Assembly: GCF_018636735.1 (NCBI RefSeq)
Contig: NZ_CP045200.1
Coordinates: forward strand, 1,488,001-1,552,000
Reading direction: 5' to 3'
From: Erythrobacter sp. 3-20A1M
GTDB lineage: Bacteria > Pseudomonadota > Alphaproteobacteria > Sphingomonadales > Sphingomonadaceae
Length of the DNA stretch: 64,000 bases
Notes under the pieces: model-generated
What the model saw: the letters and a program-made list of their open reading frames with translations, nothing else
Databases searched by the model: none
What the model was told of the DNA's origin: nothing
Program-made: the position numbers and the translations under genes
Shown: positions 15,621 to 24,017 of the stretch, one piece after another
Layout: every line of letters begins with the position of its first letter
Numbering within the stretch: the stretch's first letter is position 1

Positions 15621-17060
15621 TCAACTGGCGGATTTCACCACGTACAACTCCCCATCGCCATCAAGGATATAGAGGCGTCCGTCGGTATCCCGGACGACCG
15701 CCACCGGCCGCTCCAGAGTGCCACTATCTGGCACGAAATCGGCGGTCCGGTTCTCCATTTCGGTGGACGGATGCAGAATCCCGTCACTCAGGAAACCGCC
15801 ACGGAAGGCGAAGATCTTGCCTGAAGCGTCGGTCACCAGAACCCGGTCGTCGAGGCTACCGATGCCGCCGGTGTAGTAGACTCCGCCCGTCATGCCCTGA
15901 CCCTGGAAAAAGCCATCGCCGTATGTGTAGGTAAGCGACGGGCCGATAACGGCGGCCGGTGGGTTGTCTATCCGCTCGTAGGTTCCCTCGCGATACGGCC
16001 AACCAAAATCGAGGGGCTGGGCGTTCTGATTGAAGTAATCGACTTCTTCCTGCCGCCCGGTTCCGCTGTCGAGCAGGAAACTGCGTGACGCGTAGCCACC
16101 TCCGCCCGCGGGCGCATGGACACCGTCACCGAACAGTTCCGCAGCGATGCAATAACTTGACAAGGAAGCGCCGCAATAGGGATCGACCTGGACGCGATAG
16201 AACTTGCCGTAACCGGACGTGGGATCCTGCGCGAGTTGTCCCCCGGGATCGCCGAGGGCCCCGAACAGGAACCCGTCGCCGCCGATGAAGAGCGTTCCGC
16301 GCGCTTGCTGCGAAGAAGGCTGTGCAATCCGCGTGGAGATGGAATAGTTCTGTCTCGATTCCTGCAAGACGATCGTACGAACGAAGACGCCCTTCCCGGA
16401 GATATCGAGCATCACGACGCCGTACCCGTTGAAGTGCGCCACCGCGAGAACGCGGCCCGTTTCTCCGGGCAGGAAGACGTTGCCGGTAAGATTGCCGGAC
16501 GCCGATCCGCCGAAGAATTCGCGGACCGTGCCGTCTTGGGAGACGGCGATGAGGCCGGCGGAGCCCCGGGTTCGGGCTGCGATCACCGGGTCGTTCCCGA
16601 GGCCGCTAACAAGGCGCGTAACCGCGACGCCCTCGCGGTCGTTCGTGACTTCGACTGTCAGTGCGAGGTTTGCCGCGCCACCCTTGCCGTCCTTCGCTGT
16701 CAGGGTGACTTGGTAGAGATTGTCGTAGCCCGCATCGGTAGGCTGGTCGAAATTGGGCGCTTTGACAAAGTTGAGCGCGCCGCCGGAAATTGAAAACGCA
16801 GAAGCATCGCTCCCACCGGAAATCGATATGGTGACCGGGTCGCCGTCGGGATCAGTGGCAGTGGCCGTGTATATCGTTCCACCCGAATTCTCGACTACCG
16901 AGACCGCAGATCCCGAAGTGAAGGTCGGAGCTTGGTTTGTCGGGGCGGACGGCGGGGCTGTCGGCGTGGATACCCCGTCATCACCCCCACACGCTACCAG
17001 AGCAAATGACGCAAACAACGCAGCATAACGCCGCCCACCGATCGTGATACCGCCCATCAT
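15621..17060 (-). CDS. Lipoprotein with cadherin-like and PQQ glucose-dehydrogenase-like domains
   Basis: A 479-aa exported lipoprotein. The signal ends in the lipobox LVAC, followed by a Gly/Pro/Thr linker. Residues ~40-140 form a cadherin-like repeat (NQAPTFTSGSAV, ATDPDGDPVTISISG, FVKAPNFDQPTDAGYDNLYQ). The rest is a beta-propeller of the soluble PQQ-dependent sugar dehydrogenase (GSDH) type, with GDGFLFGALGDPGG, PLDFGWPYREGTYE and DTDGRLYILDGDGELYVV. Whether it is a true dehydrogenase or only a structural relative is unclear. Start at ATG 17060 or 17057; the frame is open to 17114. Confidence 0.8.
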   Translation of the reverse strand: MMGGITIGGRRYAALFASFALVACGGDDGVSTPTAPPSAPTNQAPTFTSGSAVSVVENSGGTIYTATATDPDGDPVTISISGGSDASAFSISGGALNFVKAPNFDQPTDAGYDNLYQVTLTAKDGKGGAANLALTVEVTNDREGVAVTRLVSGLGNDPVIAARTRGSAGLIAVSQDGTVREFFGGSASGNLTGNVFLPGETGRVLAVAHFNGYGVVMLDISGKGVFVRTIVLQESRQNYSISTRIAQPSSQQARGTLFIGGDGFLFGALGDPGGQLAQDPTSGYGKFYRVQVDPYCGASLSSYCIAAELFGDGVHAPAGGGGYASRSFLLDSGTGRQEEVDYFNQNAQPLDFGWPYREGTYERIDNPPAAVIGPSLTYTYGDGFFQGQGMTGGVYYTGGIGSLDDRVLVTDASGKIFAFRGGFLSDGILHPSTEMENRTADFVPDSGTLERPVAVVRDTDGRLYILDGDGELYVVKSAS

Positions 17061-17128
17061 GCACCCCCCATTTGAAGGAGGTGGTCGCATTGCTGGCGCG
17101 AACCTGCAATGCAAAAATTCTCAAAATG

Positions 17129-18379
17129 TCAGATGATCCCCACGGCCTTCCCCGCCGCCTCGAACATCTTCAGGATAGTGTCCACTTCCTCCTCGCTGTG
17201 TTCGGCACACAGCGAGCAGCGCAGCAGGGTCATGTTGGCGGGCGTTGCGGGCGGGCGGGCGAGATTGACGTAAAGCCCTTCGGTCAGCAGCGCTTCCCAC
17301 ATCGCCGCGCCCTGCTCCAGGTCGGGCATGATGACCGCCACGATCGCGCTCTGCGGCTCGTCGGTGCCGAGCTCGAACCCCAGCTCCTTCAGGCCGCCAT
17401 GCAACCGCTTGGAATTCTCCCACAGATGCGCCCGCTTGTTGCTGCCCTGCATCAGTTTGCGGATGGAGGTGCAGGCAGTCGCCACCACGCTTGGCGGAAG
17501 GCTGGCGGTGAAGACGTAGGGGCGGCAGACCAGCCGCATGATCTCGAACTTGGGATGGTTGGACACGCAGAAGCCGCCCACCGTGCCGACGCTTTTCGAG
17601 AAGGTGCCGATGACGAAATCGACCTGGTCGAGCACGCCCTGGTCCTCCGCCACGCCGCGGCCGTTCTCGCCGATGAAGCCCATCGAGTGCGCCTCGTCGA
17701 CCAGCACCATCGCGCCGTTTTCCTTCGCGACGCGGATCATGTCCTTCAGCGGGGCAACGTCGCCCAGCATGGAATAGACCCCTTCCAGGACGACGAGCTT
17801 GCCCGCGCCTTCCGGAATGCGCTTCAGGCGCTTTTCCATCGCCTCGATATCGTTGTGCTTGAACGGCACGATCTCGGCATCGCCCAGCTTGCACCCGTCC
17901 CAGATGCTGGCGTGGCTGTCGATGTCGAGGACGACGTAGTCGCCCTTGCCCGCGATGGTGGAGATGATGCCGAGATTGGCCTGATAGCCGGTGGAAAAGA
18001 CCATCGCATGGTCCATCCCGTAGAATTCGCGCAGCGCGTCCTCGCACTCGCGGTGCCCCTGATAGGTGCCGTTCAGCACCCGGCTGCCGGTGGTCCCGCT
18101 GCCGAAATCGCGCAGCGCCTGCTCGCCCGCCTCGATTACCTGCGGATCGAAGGTCATGCCCATGTAGTTGTAGGTGCCCAGCAGGATCGTCTCGCGCCCG
18201 TTGCAGATCGCCCGGGTCGGCGACAGCACCTGTTCCATCACCAGGTTGAACGGATCCGCAGCCCCGCCCGCGAGCAGGTTCTCGCGCGTCTCGATCAGCC
18301 CGTCGAACTTGCTGAACAGGTCGCGGTCGCCGCCTTCGCGGGTCTGCGGCTGGTCGGAAGTGGCCAGCCCCTCGCTCAT
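17129..18379 (-). CDS. spt: Serine palmitoyltransferase
   Basis: A 416-aa PLP enzyme of the alpha-oxoamine synthase family that condenses serine with palmitoyl-thioester, the first step of sphingolipid synthesis. Key residues are in LDIDSHASIWDG, LVVLEGVYSMLGD, VLVDEAHSMG (Asp228) and GTFSKSVGTVGG (PLP Lys262). Length matches the Sphingomonas enzyme (about 420 aa). It overlaps the upstream acyl carrier protein gene by ATGA (18376-18379), the arrangement that marks bacterial sphingolipid operons and separates it from close relatives such as 2-amino-3-ketobutyrate ligase and BioF. Confidence 0.93.
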   Translation of the reverse strand: MSEGLATSDQPQTREGGDRDLFSKFDGLIETRENLLAGGAADPFNLVMEQVLSPTRAICNGRETILLGTYNYMGMTFDPQVIEAGEQALRDFGSGTTGSRVLNGTYQGHRECEDALREFYGMDHAMVFSTGYQANLGIISTIAGKGDYVVLDIDSHASIWDGCKLGDAEIVPFKHNDIEAMEKRLKRIPEGAGKLVVLEGVYSMLGDVAPLKDMIRVAKENGAMVLVDEAHSMGFIGENGRGVAEDQGVLDQVDFVIGTFSKSVGTVGGFCVSNHPKFEIMRLVCRPYVFTASLPPSVVATACTSIRKLMQGSNKRAHLWENSKRLHGGLKELGFELGTDEPQSAIVAVIMPDLEQGAAMWEALLTEGLYVNLARPPATPANMTLLRCSLCAEHSEEEVDTILKMFEAAGKAVGII

Positions 18380-18621
18380 GCGTCTGCCTGCAGCTTGGTC
18401 ACCGCATCGACCAGCTGGCCGTAGGTCTCGATCTCGGCCTGCTGGTTCATCGAGATGATGATATCGAACTCGTCCTCGATCGCCGCGACGAAATCCATCA
18501 CCGTCAGGCTGTCGAACTCCAGATCGCCCTGGAACGTGGTCGCATCGGTGATCGCCACGCCCTTCTTGTTGAACGGTTCGATGAGCTCGCGGATTTTCTG
18601 GTCGACCTCGGCGCGGTCCAT
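18376..18621 (-). CDS. Acyl carrier protein for sphingolipid synthesis
   Basis: An 81-aa acyl carrier protein. The phosphopantetheine Ser38 is in LEFDSLTVMDF, followed by the helix-III stretch VAAIEDEFDIIISMN. It is distinct from the fatty-acid ACP in sequence and is translationally coupled to the serine palmitoyltransferase gene (ATGA overlap), so it probably supplies the acyl group to that enzyme. I use ATG 18621 (MDRAEVDQKIREL); the frame is open to 18669 but the extension looks non-native. Confidence 0.92.
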   Translation of the reverse strand: MDRAEVDQKIRELIEPFNKKGVAITDATTFQGDLEFDSLTVMDFVAAIEDEFDIIISMNQQAEIETYGQLVDAVTKLQADA

Positions 18622-18696
18622 GGCGGTGTGTCCTTTAGCAAACTGGCCCTCGCGGCAAAGCGGGGGCACGGGGGTATTGTCAAGCTCTGCGGCGTA

Positions 18697-19079
18697 TCAC
18701 GCGCTGGCCAGCAGGCGTTCGACGCAGGCGGAAAACGGCCCGATCGACACCGGCTTGGCGAGGTATTCGGCCGCGCCCGCATCGCGAATCCGGTCCTCGT
18801 CCCCCTTGCCGGCGAAGGCGGTGACGGCGAGGATGGGCACGTCCGCCAATCCGGCCTCGCGCTTCATCTGCGCGATCAGGTCGAGGCCGGAGATATCGGG
18901 CAGCTGGATATCCAGATGGCGAGATCGGGGCGGAACTTGCGCGCGGCGGGCAGCGTGCTCGCCCCGTCGGGACAGCCCATCACCTCGTGCCCGCGCGCCC
19001 GCAGCACGTCGCAGAACAATTTCCGGTTGAGGTCGTTATCCTCGACAACCAGTATTCTCTTTGTCACGGCGGGGCTCAT
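18697..19079 (-). pseudogene. DivK-like response regulator, broken by one frameshift
   Basis: A single-domain response regulator in two frames. Frame one begins MSPAVTKRILVVEDNDLNRK and runs through HEVMGCPDGASTL to RKFRPDLAI. The sequence continues in another frame as DIQLPDISGLDLIAQMKREA, PILAVTAFAGKGDEDRIRDA and YLAKPVSIGPFSACVERLL. This matches DivK, the cell-cycle regulator. The break falls at the phosphorylated Asp (expected AIMDIQ): one base is missing around 18913-18917 (catctgg where catcatgg is expected). DivK is usually important or essential in alphaproteobacteria, so an assembly error is as likely as real loss, unless another copy exists. Confidence 0.85.
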
Positions 19080-19408
19080 CCTTTCGATCCCCCGACCCTA
19101 GGCCAGCCACAGGACGCAAGACAATCATTCGCGAGCCCAAACCCCACGAACATTCCCCCAGCGACCCCGACGCGCTGGCGCTGAACGCGCTCGGCTGGGT
19201 GCTGACCGACGACCAGCGGGCCGAACGGCTGCTGTCGCTCACCGGCCTGACGCCCGAGGTGCTGCGCGACCGGCTGACCGACCGGCAGGTGCTGGCCGCG
19301 GTGCTCGACTTCCTCGCCAATCACGAACCCGACCTGCTGCTGGCCGCCGACGCGCTGAGCGTCGAACCGGCGGACCTGCTGGCCGCGCGCGAGAGGCTGG
19401 CGCGATGA
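19061..19408 (+). CDS. DUF3572 protein
   Basis: A DUF3572 protein; the domain covers residues ~35-115 (ALALNALGWVLTDDQRAERL, LSLTGLTPEVLRDRL, AAVLDFLANHEPDLLLAADA). No ATG is available: the only ordinary start in frame is TTG 19061, which overlaps the divergent divK-like start by 19 bp, so the true start may be a later non-standard codon near the domain. Genes of this family are often adjacent to divK in alphaproteobacteria. The function is unknown. It is coupled by ATGA (19405-19408) to the HAD gene and starts the operon running to 22400. Confidence 0.8.
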   Translation: MSRRGSSFRSPDPRPATGRKTIIREPKPHEHSPSDPDALALNALGWVLTDDQRAERLLSLTGLTPEVLRDRLTDRQVLAAVLDFLANHEPDLLLAADALSVEPADLLAARERLAR

Positions 19409-20052
19409 GCGCTTCCTCCGCAAAACGCCCGCTGGTCATCTGCGACTGCGACGAGGTGCTGCTGCACATGGTCAGCCATTTTCGCGACTGGCTGGCGGAA
19501 ACGCAGGCGATCGAATTCCGCATGCAGGGCAACGATTTTGCGCACGCCATGCGCTGGCAGGAAACAGGCGAGCTGGTCGAGCAGCCCGAGATCTGGCGCC
19601 TGCTTGGGCGCTTCTTCGACACCGAGATGGACCGGCAGGATCCGATTCCCGGCGCGCTGGAGGCGATCGCCGAGATTTCCAGGCATGCCGAGGTGGTCAT
19701 CCTGACCAACCTGCTCGACGAACGGCGCGAGAGCCGGGTGGAACAGTTGCGCAAGTTCGGGCTGGAGGTCGAGGTCTATACCAACCAAGGCCCGAAAGGC
19801 CCGGCGATCGCCGACATCATCGAACGCCACGCACCGGGCAAGACGATCTTCATCGACGACCTGGCGCAGCATCATGGATCGGCGGCGGAAACCGTGCCGG
19901 ACGTGATCCGTCTGCACCTGTGCGGTGAGCCCTCGCTCGCCCCGCACATCGCGTGCGGCAAGGAGGCGGGCCACGCCCACGCCCGGATCGACAGCTGGGA
20001 CGAGGCGCTGCCGTGGATACTGGAACAGTTGAAGGAGGACGAGGACGCATGA
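19405..20052 (+). CDS. HAD-superfamily hydrolase-like protein
   Basis: A 215-aa HAD-fold protein. Motif I is LVICDCDEVLL (DxDxV), motif II is VVILTNLLDE, and motif IV is TIFIDDLAQHH. The substrate is not evident. It sits in a tightly coupled operon (ATGA at both ends) between a DUF3572 gene and a RidA-family gene, a set common to sphingomonads. Possibly a phosphatase acting on a metabolite; this is inference from the fold only. Confidence 0.85.
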   Translation: MSASSAKRPLVICDCDEVLLHMVSHFRDWLAETQAIEFRMQGNDFAHAMRWQETGELVEQPEIWRLLGRFFDTEMDRQDPIPGALEAIAEISRHAEVVILTNLLDERRESRVEQLRKFGLEVEVYTNQGPKGPAIADIIERHAPGKTIFIDDLAQHHGSAAETVPDVIRLHLCGEPSLAPHIACGKEAGHAHARIDSWDEALPWILEQLKEDEDA

Positions 20053-20510
20053 GCATCGAGAACAGGTTGAACGAGCTGGGCCTGAAACTGCCCGAGGCGG
20101 CAGCCGCGGTCGCGAGCTATATCCCGGTGGTGGTGCAGAACGATTTCGCCCACGTCTCCGGCCAGCTCCCCTTCATCGACGGCGAGCTGGTGACAGGTCG
20201 GCTGGGCGAGGACGTCTCGCTGGACGAGGGGATCGCAGCGGCGCGCGCGTGCGGACTGATGATCCTGGCGCAGCTGCACCAGGCGCTGATCCCGCTCGAC
20301 CGGGTGGCCCGGATCGTGAAGCTGGGGGCGTTCGTCAATTCGACTCCCGATTTCACAGACCAGCCCAAGGTGGCGAATGGCGCATCGGACCTGATGTTCG
20401 ACGTGTTCGGCAAGATCGGGCGGCATTCGCGCGCGGCGGTCGGCGTCGCCGCGCTGCCGCTCGGCGCGGCGGTGGAGGTGGATGCGATTGTCGCTCTTCA
20501 CCCCCATTGA
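20049..20510 (+). CDS. RidA/YjgF-family enamine/imine deaminase-like protein
   Basis: A 153-aa RidA-family protein. It shows ENRLNELGLKLPEAAAAVA, HVSGQLPF, GEDVSLDEGIAAARACGLMI and the GRHSRAAVGVAALPLGAAVE end. RidA removes reactive enamine intermediates made by PLP enzymes. This branch (with LGLKLPE and the longer N-terminus) is the YjgF-like group whose activity is less sure. Start at ATG 20049 from the ATGA overlap with the HAD gene. It overlaps the next gene by 29 bp. Confidence 0.9.
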   Translation: MSIENRLNELGLKLPEAAAAVASYIPVVVQNDFAHVSGQLPFIDGELVTGRLGEDVSLDEGIAAARACGLMILAQLHQALIPLDRVARIVKLGAFVNSTPDFTDQPKVANGASDLMFDVFGKIGRHSRAAVGVAALPLGAAVEVDAIVALHPH

Positions 20511-21264
20511 TCGCCGGCGCGCGCCGCCCCCGGCCCCCGGGATCGCGGACTGGCTGGGGCAATGGGCCTACGCCCATCGGGGCTTGCACGGCGAAGGCCG
20601 AGTGGAGAACTCGCTGTCGGCGTTTCGCGCCGCGGTGGACGCGGGCTACGGCATCGAATGCGACATCCAGCGCAGCCGCGACGGGCGGGCGATGGTGTTT
20701 CACGACTGGGAGCTGGATCGCCTGACGGGGCAGCGCGGCCCCGTCGCCGCGCGGACGGCGGACGAGCTGGCAGCCATCGGACTGACCGGTGGCGGGGATA
20801 CGATCCCGACGCTCGACACCGTGCTGGGCGAGATCGCCGGGCGCGTCCCGCTGCTGATAGAAATCAAGTCGCGGCGCGGAATGCCCGTGGTTCCGGTGTG
20901 CCGCGCGGTGCGCACCGCCCTGGAGGGCTATCGCGGCCCATTCGCGGTGATGAGCTTCGACCCGCGCATCGCGCGCTGGTTCGCGGCTGAAATCCCCGGC
21001 ATGCCGCACGGGCTGGTGGTGACGGAGGAAAACGCGCGCGGGGTTGCCGGAACCTGGCGGCGGCACGCGGCGCTGTGGCATGCGAAGCCAGCCTTCCTCG
21101 CCTACGATATCCGCGACCTGCCCAGCGCCTTCGCCGCGGCGCAGCGCGCCCGGGGTCTGGGGCTCCTGACCTGGACCGTGCGCGGCGCAGCGCAGCGTGC
21201 GGTGGCCGAGCAGCATTGCGATGCCCCGATCTTCGAGCAACGCGACGAAGTGGAGGCCGCGTGA
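20482..21264 (+). CDS. Glycerophosphodiester phosphodiesterase family protein
   Basis: A 260-aa GDPD TIM-barrel enzyme that cleaves glycerophosphodiesters to glycerol-3-phosphate and an alcohol. Catalytic signatures are AHRGLHGEGRVENSLSAF (His, Arg), GIECDIQRSRDG (Glu, Asp), VFHDWELDRLTG (His) and LLIEIKS (Glu, Lys). No signal peptide is seen, so it acts in the cytoplasm. ATG 20482 overlaps the RidA gene by 29 bp; a TTG at 20488 is an alternative. It ends GTGA into the next gene. Confidence 0.9.
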   Translation: MRLSLFTPIDRRRAPPPAPGIADWLGQWAYAHRGLHGEGRVENSLSAFRAAVDAGYGIECDIQRSRDGRAMVFHDWELDRLTGQRGPVAARTADELAAIGLTGGGDTIPTLDTVLGEIAGRVPLLIEIKSRRGMPVVPVCRAVRTALEGYRGPFAVMSFDPRIARWFAAEIPGMPHGLVVTEENARGVAGTWRRHAALWHAKPAFLAYDIRDLPSAFAAAQRARGLGLLTWTVRGAAQRAVAEQHCDAPIFEQRDEVEAA

Positions 21265-22400
21265 GCGAGCTGGTCGGGCGCATCCGCGGCAGCGTGGGCG
21301 AATTCGATCGCGGCGCGTGGGATGCGCTGGCGGGGCCGGGCAATCCCTTCCTCTCGCACGCCTTCCTGACCGCGCTGGAAGATTCGGGCAGCGTCGGGCC
21401 CGGCACTGGCTGGGACCCGGTGCCGCTCGCGATCTCGCAGGGGGAGGACGGTCCGCCGCTCGCCGCCTTGCCCGCCTATCTCAAATCGCACAGCCAAGGC
21501 GAATATGTCTTCGACCATGGCTGGGCCGACGCGTGGGAGCGCGCGGGCGGCAGCTATTATCCCAAGCTGCAGATCGCGGTGCCCTTCACCCCCGCGACCG
21601 GGCCGCGCCTGCTGTTGGCGGACGAGGCGCTGGCCGCGCCGCTGTTGCGCGCGGCGGAGATGTTCTGCGACCAGAACGGCATTTCGGGCGCCCATGCGAC
21701 CTTCATCGCACCCACGCAGGTGCCGCTGTTCGAGGATGCGGGTTGGCTCATCCGCTCCGACATCCAGTTCCACTGGGAAAACCGTGGCTACGCGGATTTC
21801 GACGCCTTCCTGGATGCGCTTTCCAGTCGCAAGCGCAAGAACCTGCGCAAGGAACGCGAGCGCGCGCAGCAATCGGTGGACGAGATTCGCCACCTGACCG
21901 GCGACGATCTGACCGAAGAGGTGTGGGACGCGTTCTGGCGGTTCTACCAGGATACCGGACAGCGCAAATGGGGCCGGCCCTATCTGACGCGCGAGGCCTT
22001 CAGCCTGCTGGGGCAACGGATGGCCGACCGGATCCTGCTGGTATTCGCCTATAGCGGCGGCGAGCCGGTGGCGGGCGCGCTGAACATGATCGGGGACGAT
22101 GCGCTGTATGGCCGGTACTGGGGCTGCACGCGCGACATCCCCTATCTGCATTTTGAAATCTGCTATTACCAGGCGATCGATGCCGCGATCGCGCGCGGGC
22201 TGGCGCGGGTCGAGGCGGGTGCGCAGGGCGGGCACAAGCTCGCCCGCGGATACGAACCGGCGCAGACATATTCGGCGCACTGGATCGCGGATCCCGGATT
22301 TCGCGCCGCGATCGCCGATTTCCTGGAGCGCGAGCGGCAGGGCGTGGCGACCGACCAGCTCTTCCTGGGCCAGCGGACGCCGTTCAGGAAAGACGGCTGA
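21261..22400 (+). CDS. FemAB/GNAT-like acyltransferase (PF04339 family)
   Basis: A 379-aa protein of the DUF482/PF04339 peptidogalycan-type family with a double GNAT fold. Typical stretches are NPFLSHAFLTALEDSGSVGP, YVFDHGWADAWERAGGSYYP, LSSRKRKNLRKERERA, FYQDTGQRKWGRPYLTREAF and EAGAQGGHKLARGYEP. The substrate is not known; the family is thought to transfer acyl or aminoacyl groups. I start at GTG 21261, which overlaps the GDPD stop as GTGA; the frame is open to 21075 inside the GDPD gene. It closes the coupled operon begun at 19061. Confidence 0.85.
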   Translation: MSELVGRIRGSVGEFDRGAWDALAGPGNPFLSHAFLTALEDSGSVGPGTGWDPVPLAISQGEDGPPLAALPAYLKSHSQGEYVFDHGWADAWERAGGSYYPKLQIAVPFTPATGPRLLLADEALAAPLLRAAEMFCDQNGISGAHATFIAPTQVPLFEDAGWLIRSDIQFHWENRGYADFDAFLDALSSRKRKNLRKERERAQQSVDEIRHLTGDDLTEEVWDAFWRFYQDTGQRKWGRPYLTREAFSLLGQRMADRILLVFAYSGGEPVAGALNMIGDDALYGRYWGCTRDIPYLHFEICYYQAIDAAIARGLARVEAGAQGGHKLARGYEPAQTYSAHWIADPGFRAAIADFLERERQGVATDQLFLGQRTPFRKDG

Positions 22401-22721
22401 TCAGGCAGCGCTGCGTTCGGCGGACAGCCATTCGCGGGCCCGGCGCTGCGCCTCGGCAATCTCGCGCGCGGTCATTTCGTCGGCGATCTCCGCCCGGCAC
22501 CAGCACGCGGCCTCGTGCCCCCGCGCGGCGGCGAGGTTGAACCATTTATGCGCCTCGATCATGTCGCACCGCGCGCCGTGGCTGCCGGTCGAGAAGATCA
22601 CGCCGAGATCGTACAGCGCCTCGATTCGCCCGCTGGCGGCGGCGGCCAGGCATTCGGCCACCAGCGCGTCGGCCAGATAAGGCGGCATTTCCCCCGCCGC
22701 CTCGATCGCTCTCATCTGCAT
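22401..22721 (-). CDS. Short Sel1-repeat protein
   Basis: A 106-aa helical protein with Sel1/TPR-like repeats: AAAASGRIEALYDLGVIFST and DMIEAHKWFNLAAARGHEAA. Such repeats mediate protein contacts. No signal peptide is seen from the ATG at 22721; an ATG at 22754 with GGGGAG upstream would add 11 residues (MSGAKQGETR). It is convergent with, and abuts, the FemAB-like gene (stop 22400). Role unknown. Confidence 0.8.
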   Translation of the reverse strand: MQMRAIEAAGEMPPYLADALVAECLAAAASGRIEALYDLGVIFSTGSHGARCDMIEAHKWFNLAAARGHEAACWCRAEIADEMTAREIAEAQRRAREWLSAERSAA

Positions 22722-22990
22722 ACGGGTTTCCCCCTGTTTCGCGCCGGACATGCCGGCTCCCCACCCCGAAAGGTGCGACAGCATGGTAAAAACTTCGTTA
22801 AGCATGGCGCGCGTAGTGGCTGCGAAACCCCTCCGCCCGGTGTCCCCACCTAGTCCCGCGCCCAATTGCAGAGCGCGCTTGTGCCCGCCCGGCGCGGCTC
22901 CTATAGGCCCGCTCGTGGATCGGCGGGGAATGTTGCGGGGTCGCACTCGCTTCGTCAGTGAGCCCGGCGGGACGAGCTGAAGAGGATCGG

Positions 22991-23449
22991 ATGTCCGCTT
23001 TGCCCAACGATGACAATGCCATACTCTCGCGGGCCAACGCCGTGCTCGACGCCGGTTACGTGCCCGACGACGACGAGCCCTATATGGGCGAGCGGCAGCA
23101 GCATTATTTCCGCAAGCTGCTGATAGAGTGGAAACGCTCCATCCATACCGATGCGGGCTCCACCCTCCAGAACCTGCAGGACGGCCCACTGCGCGAGCCC
23201 GACGTGGCGGATCGCGCATCGAGCGAGACCGACTGGAGCATCGAGCTGCGCACCCGCGACCGGCAGCGCAAGCTGATTGCCAAGATCGACGCGGCCCTGC
23301 GGCGCATCGACGCGGGCGAGTACGGCTATTGCGAAGTAACCGGCGACCCGATCGGGTTGAAGCGGCTGATCGCGCGGCCGGTCGCCACGATGAGCGTGGA
23401 GGCGCAGGAGGCGCACGAGCGGCGCGAGAAGATTTCGCGCGACGATTGA
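22991..23449 (+). CDS. dksA: DksA-type RNA polymerase-binding regulator
   Basis: A 152-aa DksA. It has the coiled-coil with the tip region (RQQHYFRKLLIEWKRSI, then DVADRASSETDWSIELRTRD) and the C-terminal globule with YGYCEVTGDPIGLKRLIARP followed by ATMSVEAQEAHERREK. Only one cysteine of the zinc-finger positions is kept, as in several alphaproteobacterial DksA proteins that resist oxidation. DksA with ppGpp retunes transcription in the stringent response. ATG 22991 has AGAGGA four nt upstream; the frame is open to 22958. Confidence 0.93.
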   Translation: MSALPNDDNAILSRANAVLDAGYVPDDDEPYMGERQQHYFRKLLIEWKRSIHTDAGSTLQNLQDGPLREPDVADRASSETDWSIELRTRDRQRKLIAKIDAALRRIDAGEYGYCEVTGDPIGLKRLIARPVATMSVEAQEAHERREKISRDD

Positions 23450-23595
23450 TCGCGCGCCACCGATTCGGGCTTCATGGCTTGTTAGCCGTGGCCTTAAACC
23501 TTCGTTAGCCGTCGGCGCGCTATCTCGTAACCATCTCGGTATATCCGCCACCGCGTCCCGGGCGCTGGCCAGCGAAGAGGAGAAAGCGAGAAACC

Positions 23596-23970
23596 ATGTC
23601 TGCGGTCGACACGCGATCCATTTCGCGGGACAGCCTGCTGCTGCTGGCCGAGGTTTCGGCTGGCGAGGGCGCGCCTGTGCGCGTGAAGGTGCGCAACCTG
23701 TCTGCCGGCGGCATGATGGCGGAAGGCGACATCCATCCGCAGCGCGGGGCGAAGCTCGACATCAATCTGCGCAATATCGGCTGGATCGACGGGACCGTGG
23801 CCTGGACCCAGGACGACCGCTTCGGCATCGCCTTCGACCAGGAAATCGATCCCAAGCTGGTGCGCGCGCCCGGCCCGGCCAAGGGCGAGGACGGGTACCA
23901 AACGCCGCGCTATCTGCGCCCGGCGGTCGACGATAGCCGCTTCGCCGGCGGCCCCCGGCGCAAGATCTAG
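23596..23970 (+). CDS. PilZ-domain protein
   Basis: A 124-aa PilZ-like protein. The NLSAGGMM motif (of type D/NxSxxG) and the IGWIDGTVAWTQDDRFGIAF end are typical, but the RxxxR c-di-GMP-binding motif near the start is poor (RDSLLLLAEV), so ligand binding is uncertain. GAAGAGGAGAAAGCGAG precedes the ATG. The GGDEF-EAL protein at 13512-15086 is another c-di-GMP component in this window, but not adjacent. Confidence 0.82.
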   Translation: MSAVDTRSISRDSLLLLAEVSAGEGAPVRVKVRNLSAGGMMAEGDIHPQRGAKLDINLRNIGWIDGTVAWTQDDRFGIAFDQEIDPKLVRAPGPAKGEDGYQTPRYLRPAVDDSRFAGGPRRKI

Positions 23971-24017
23971 CATTTGGCCCGCTGACCGCGCCCCGCTTGC
24001 CTGCTAGGCCTTGCCCG

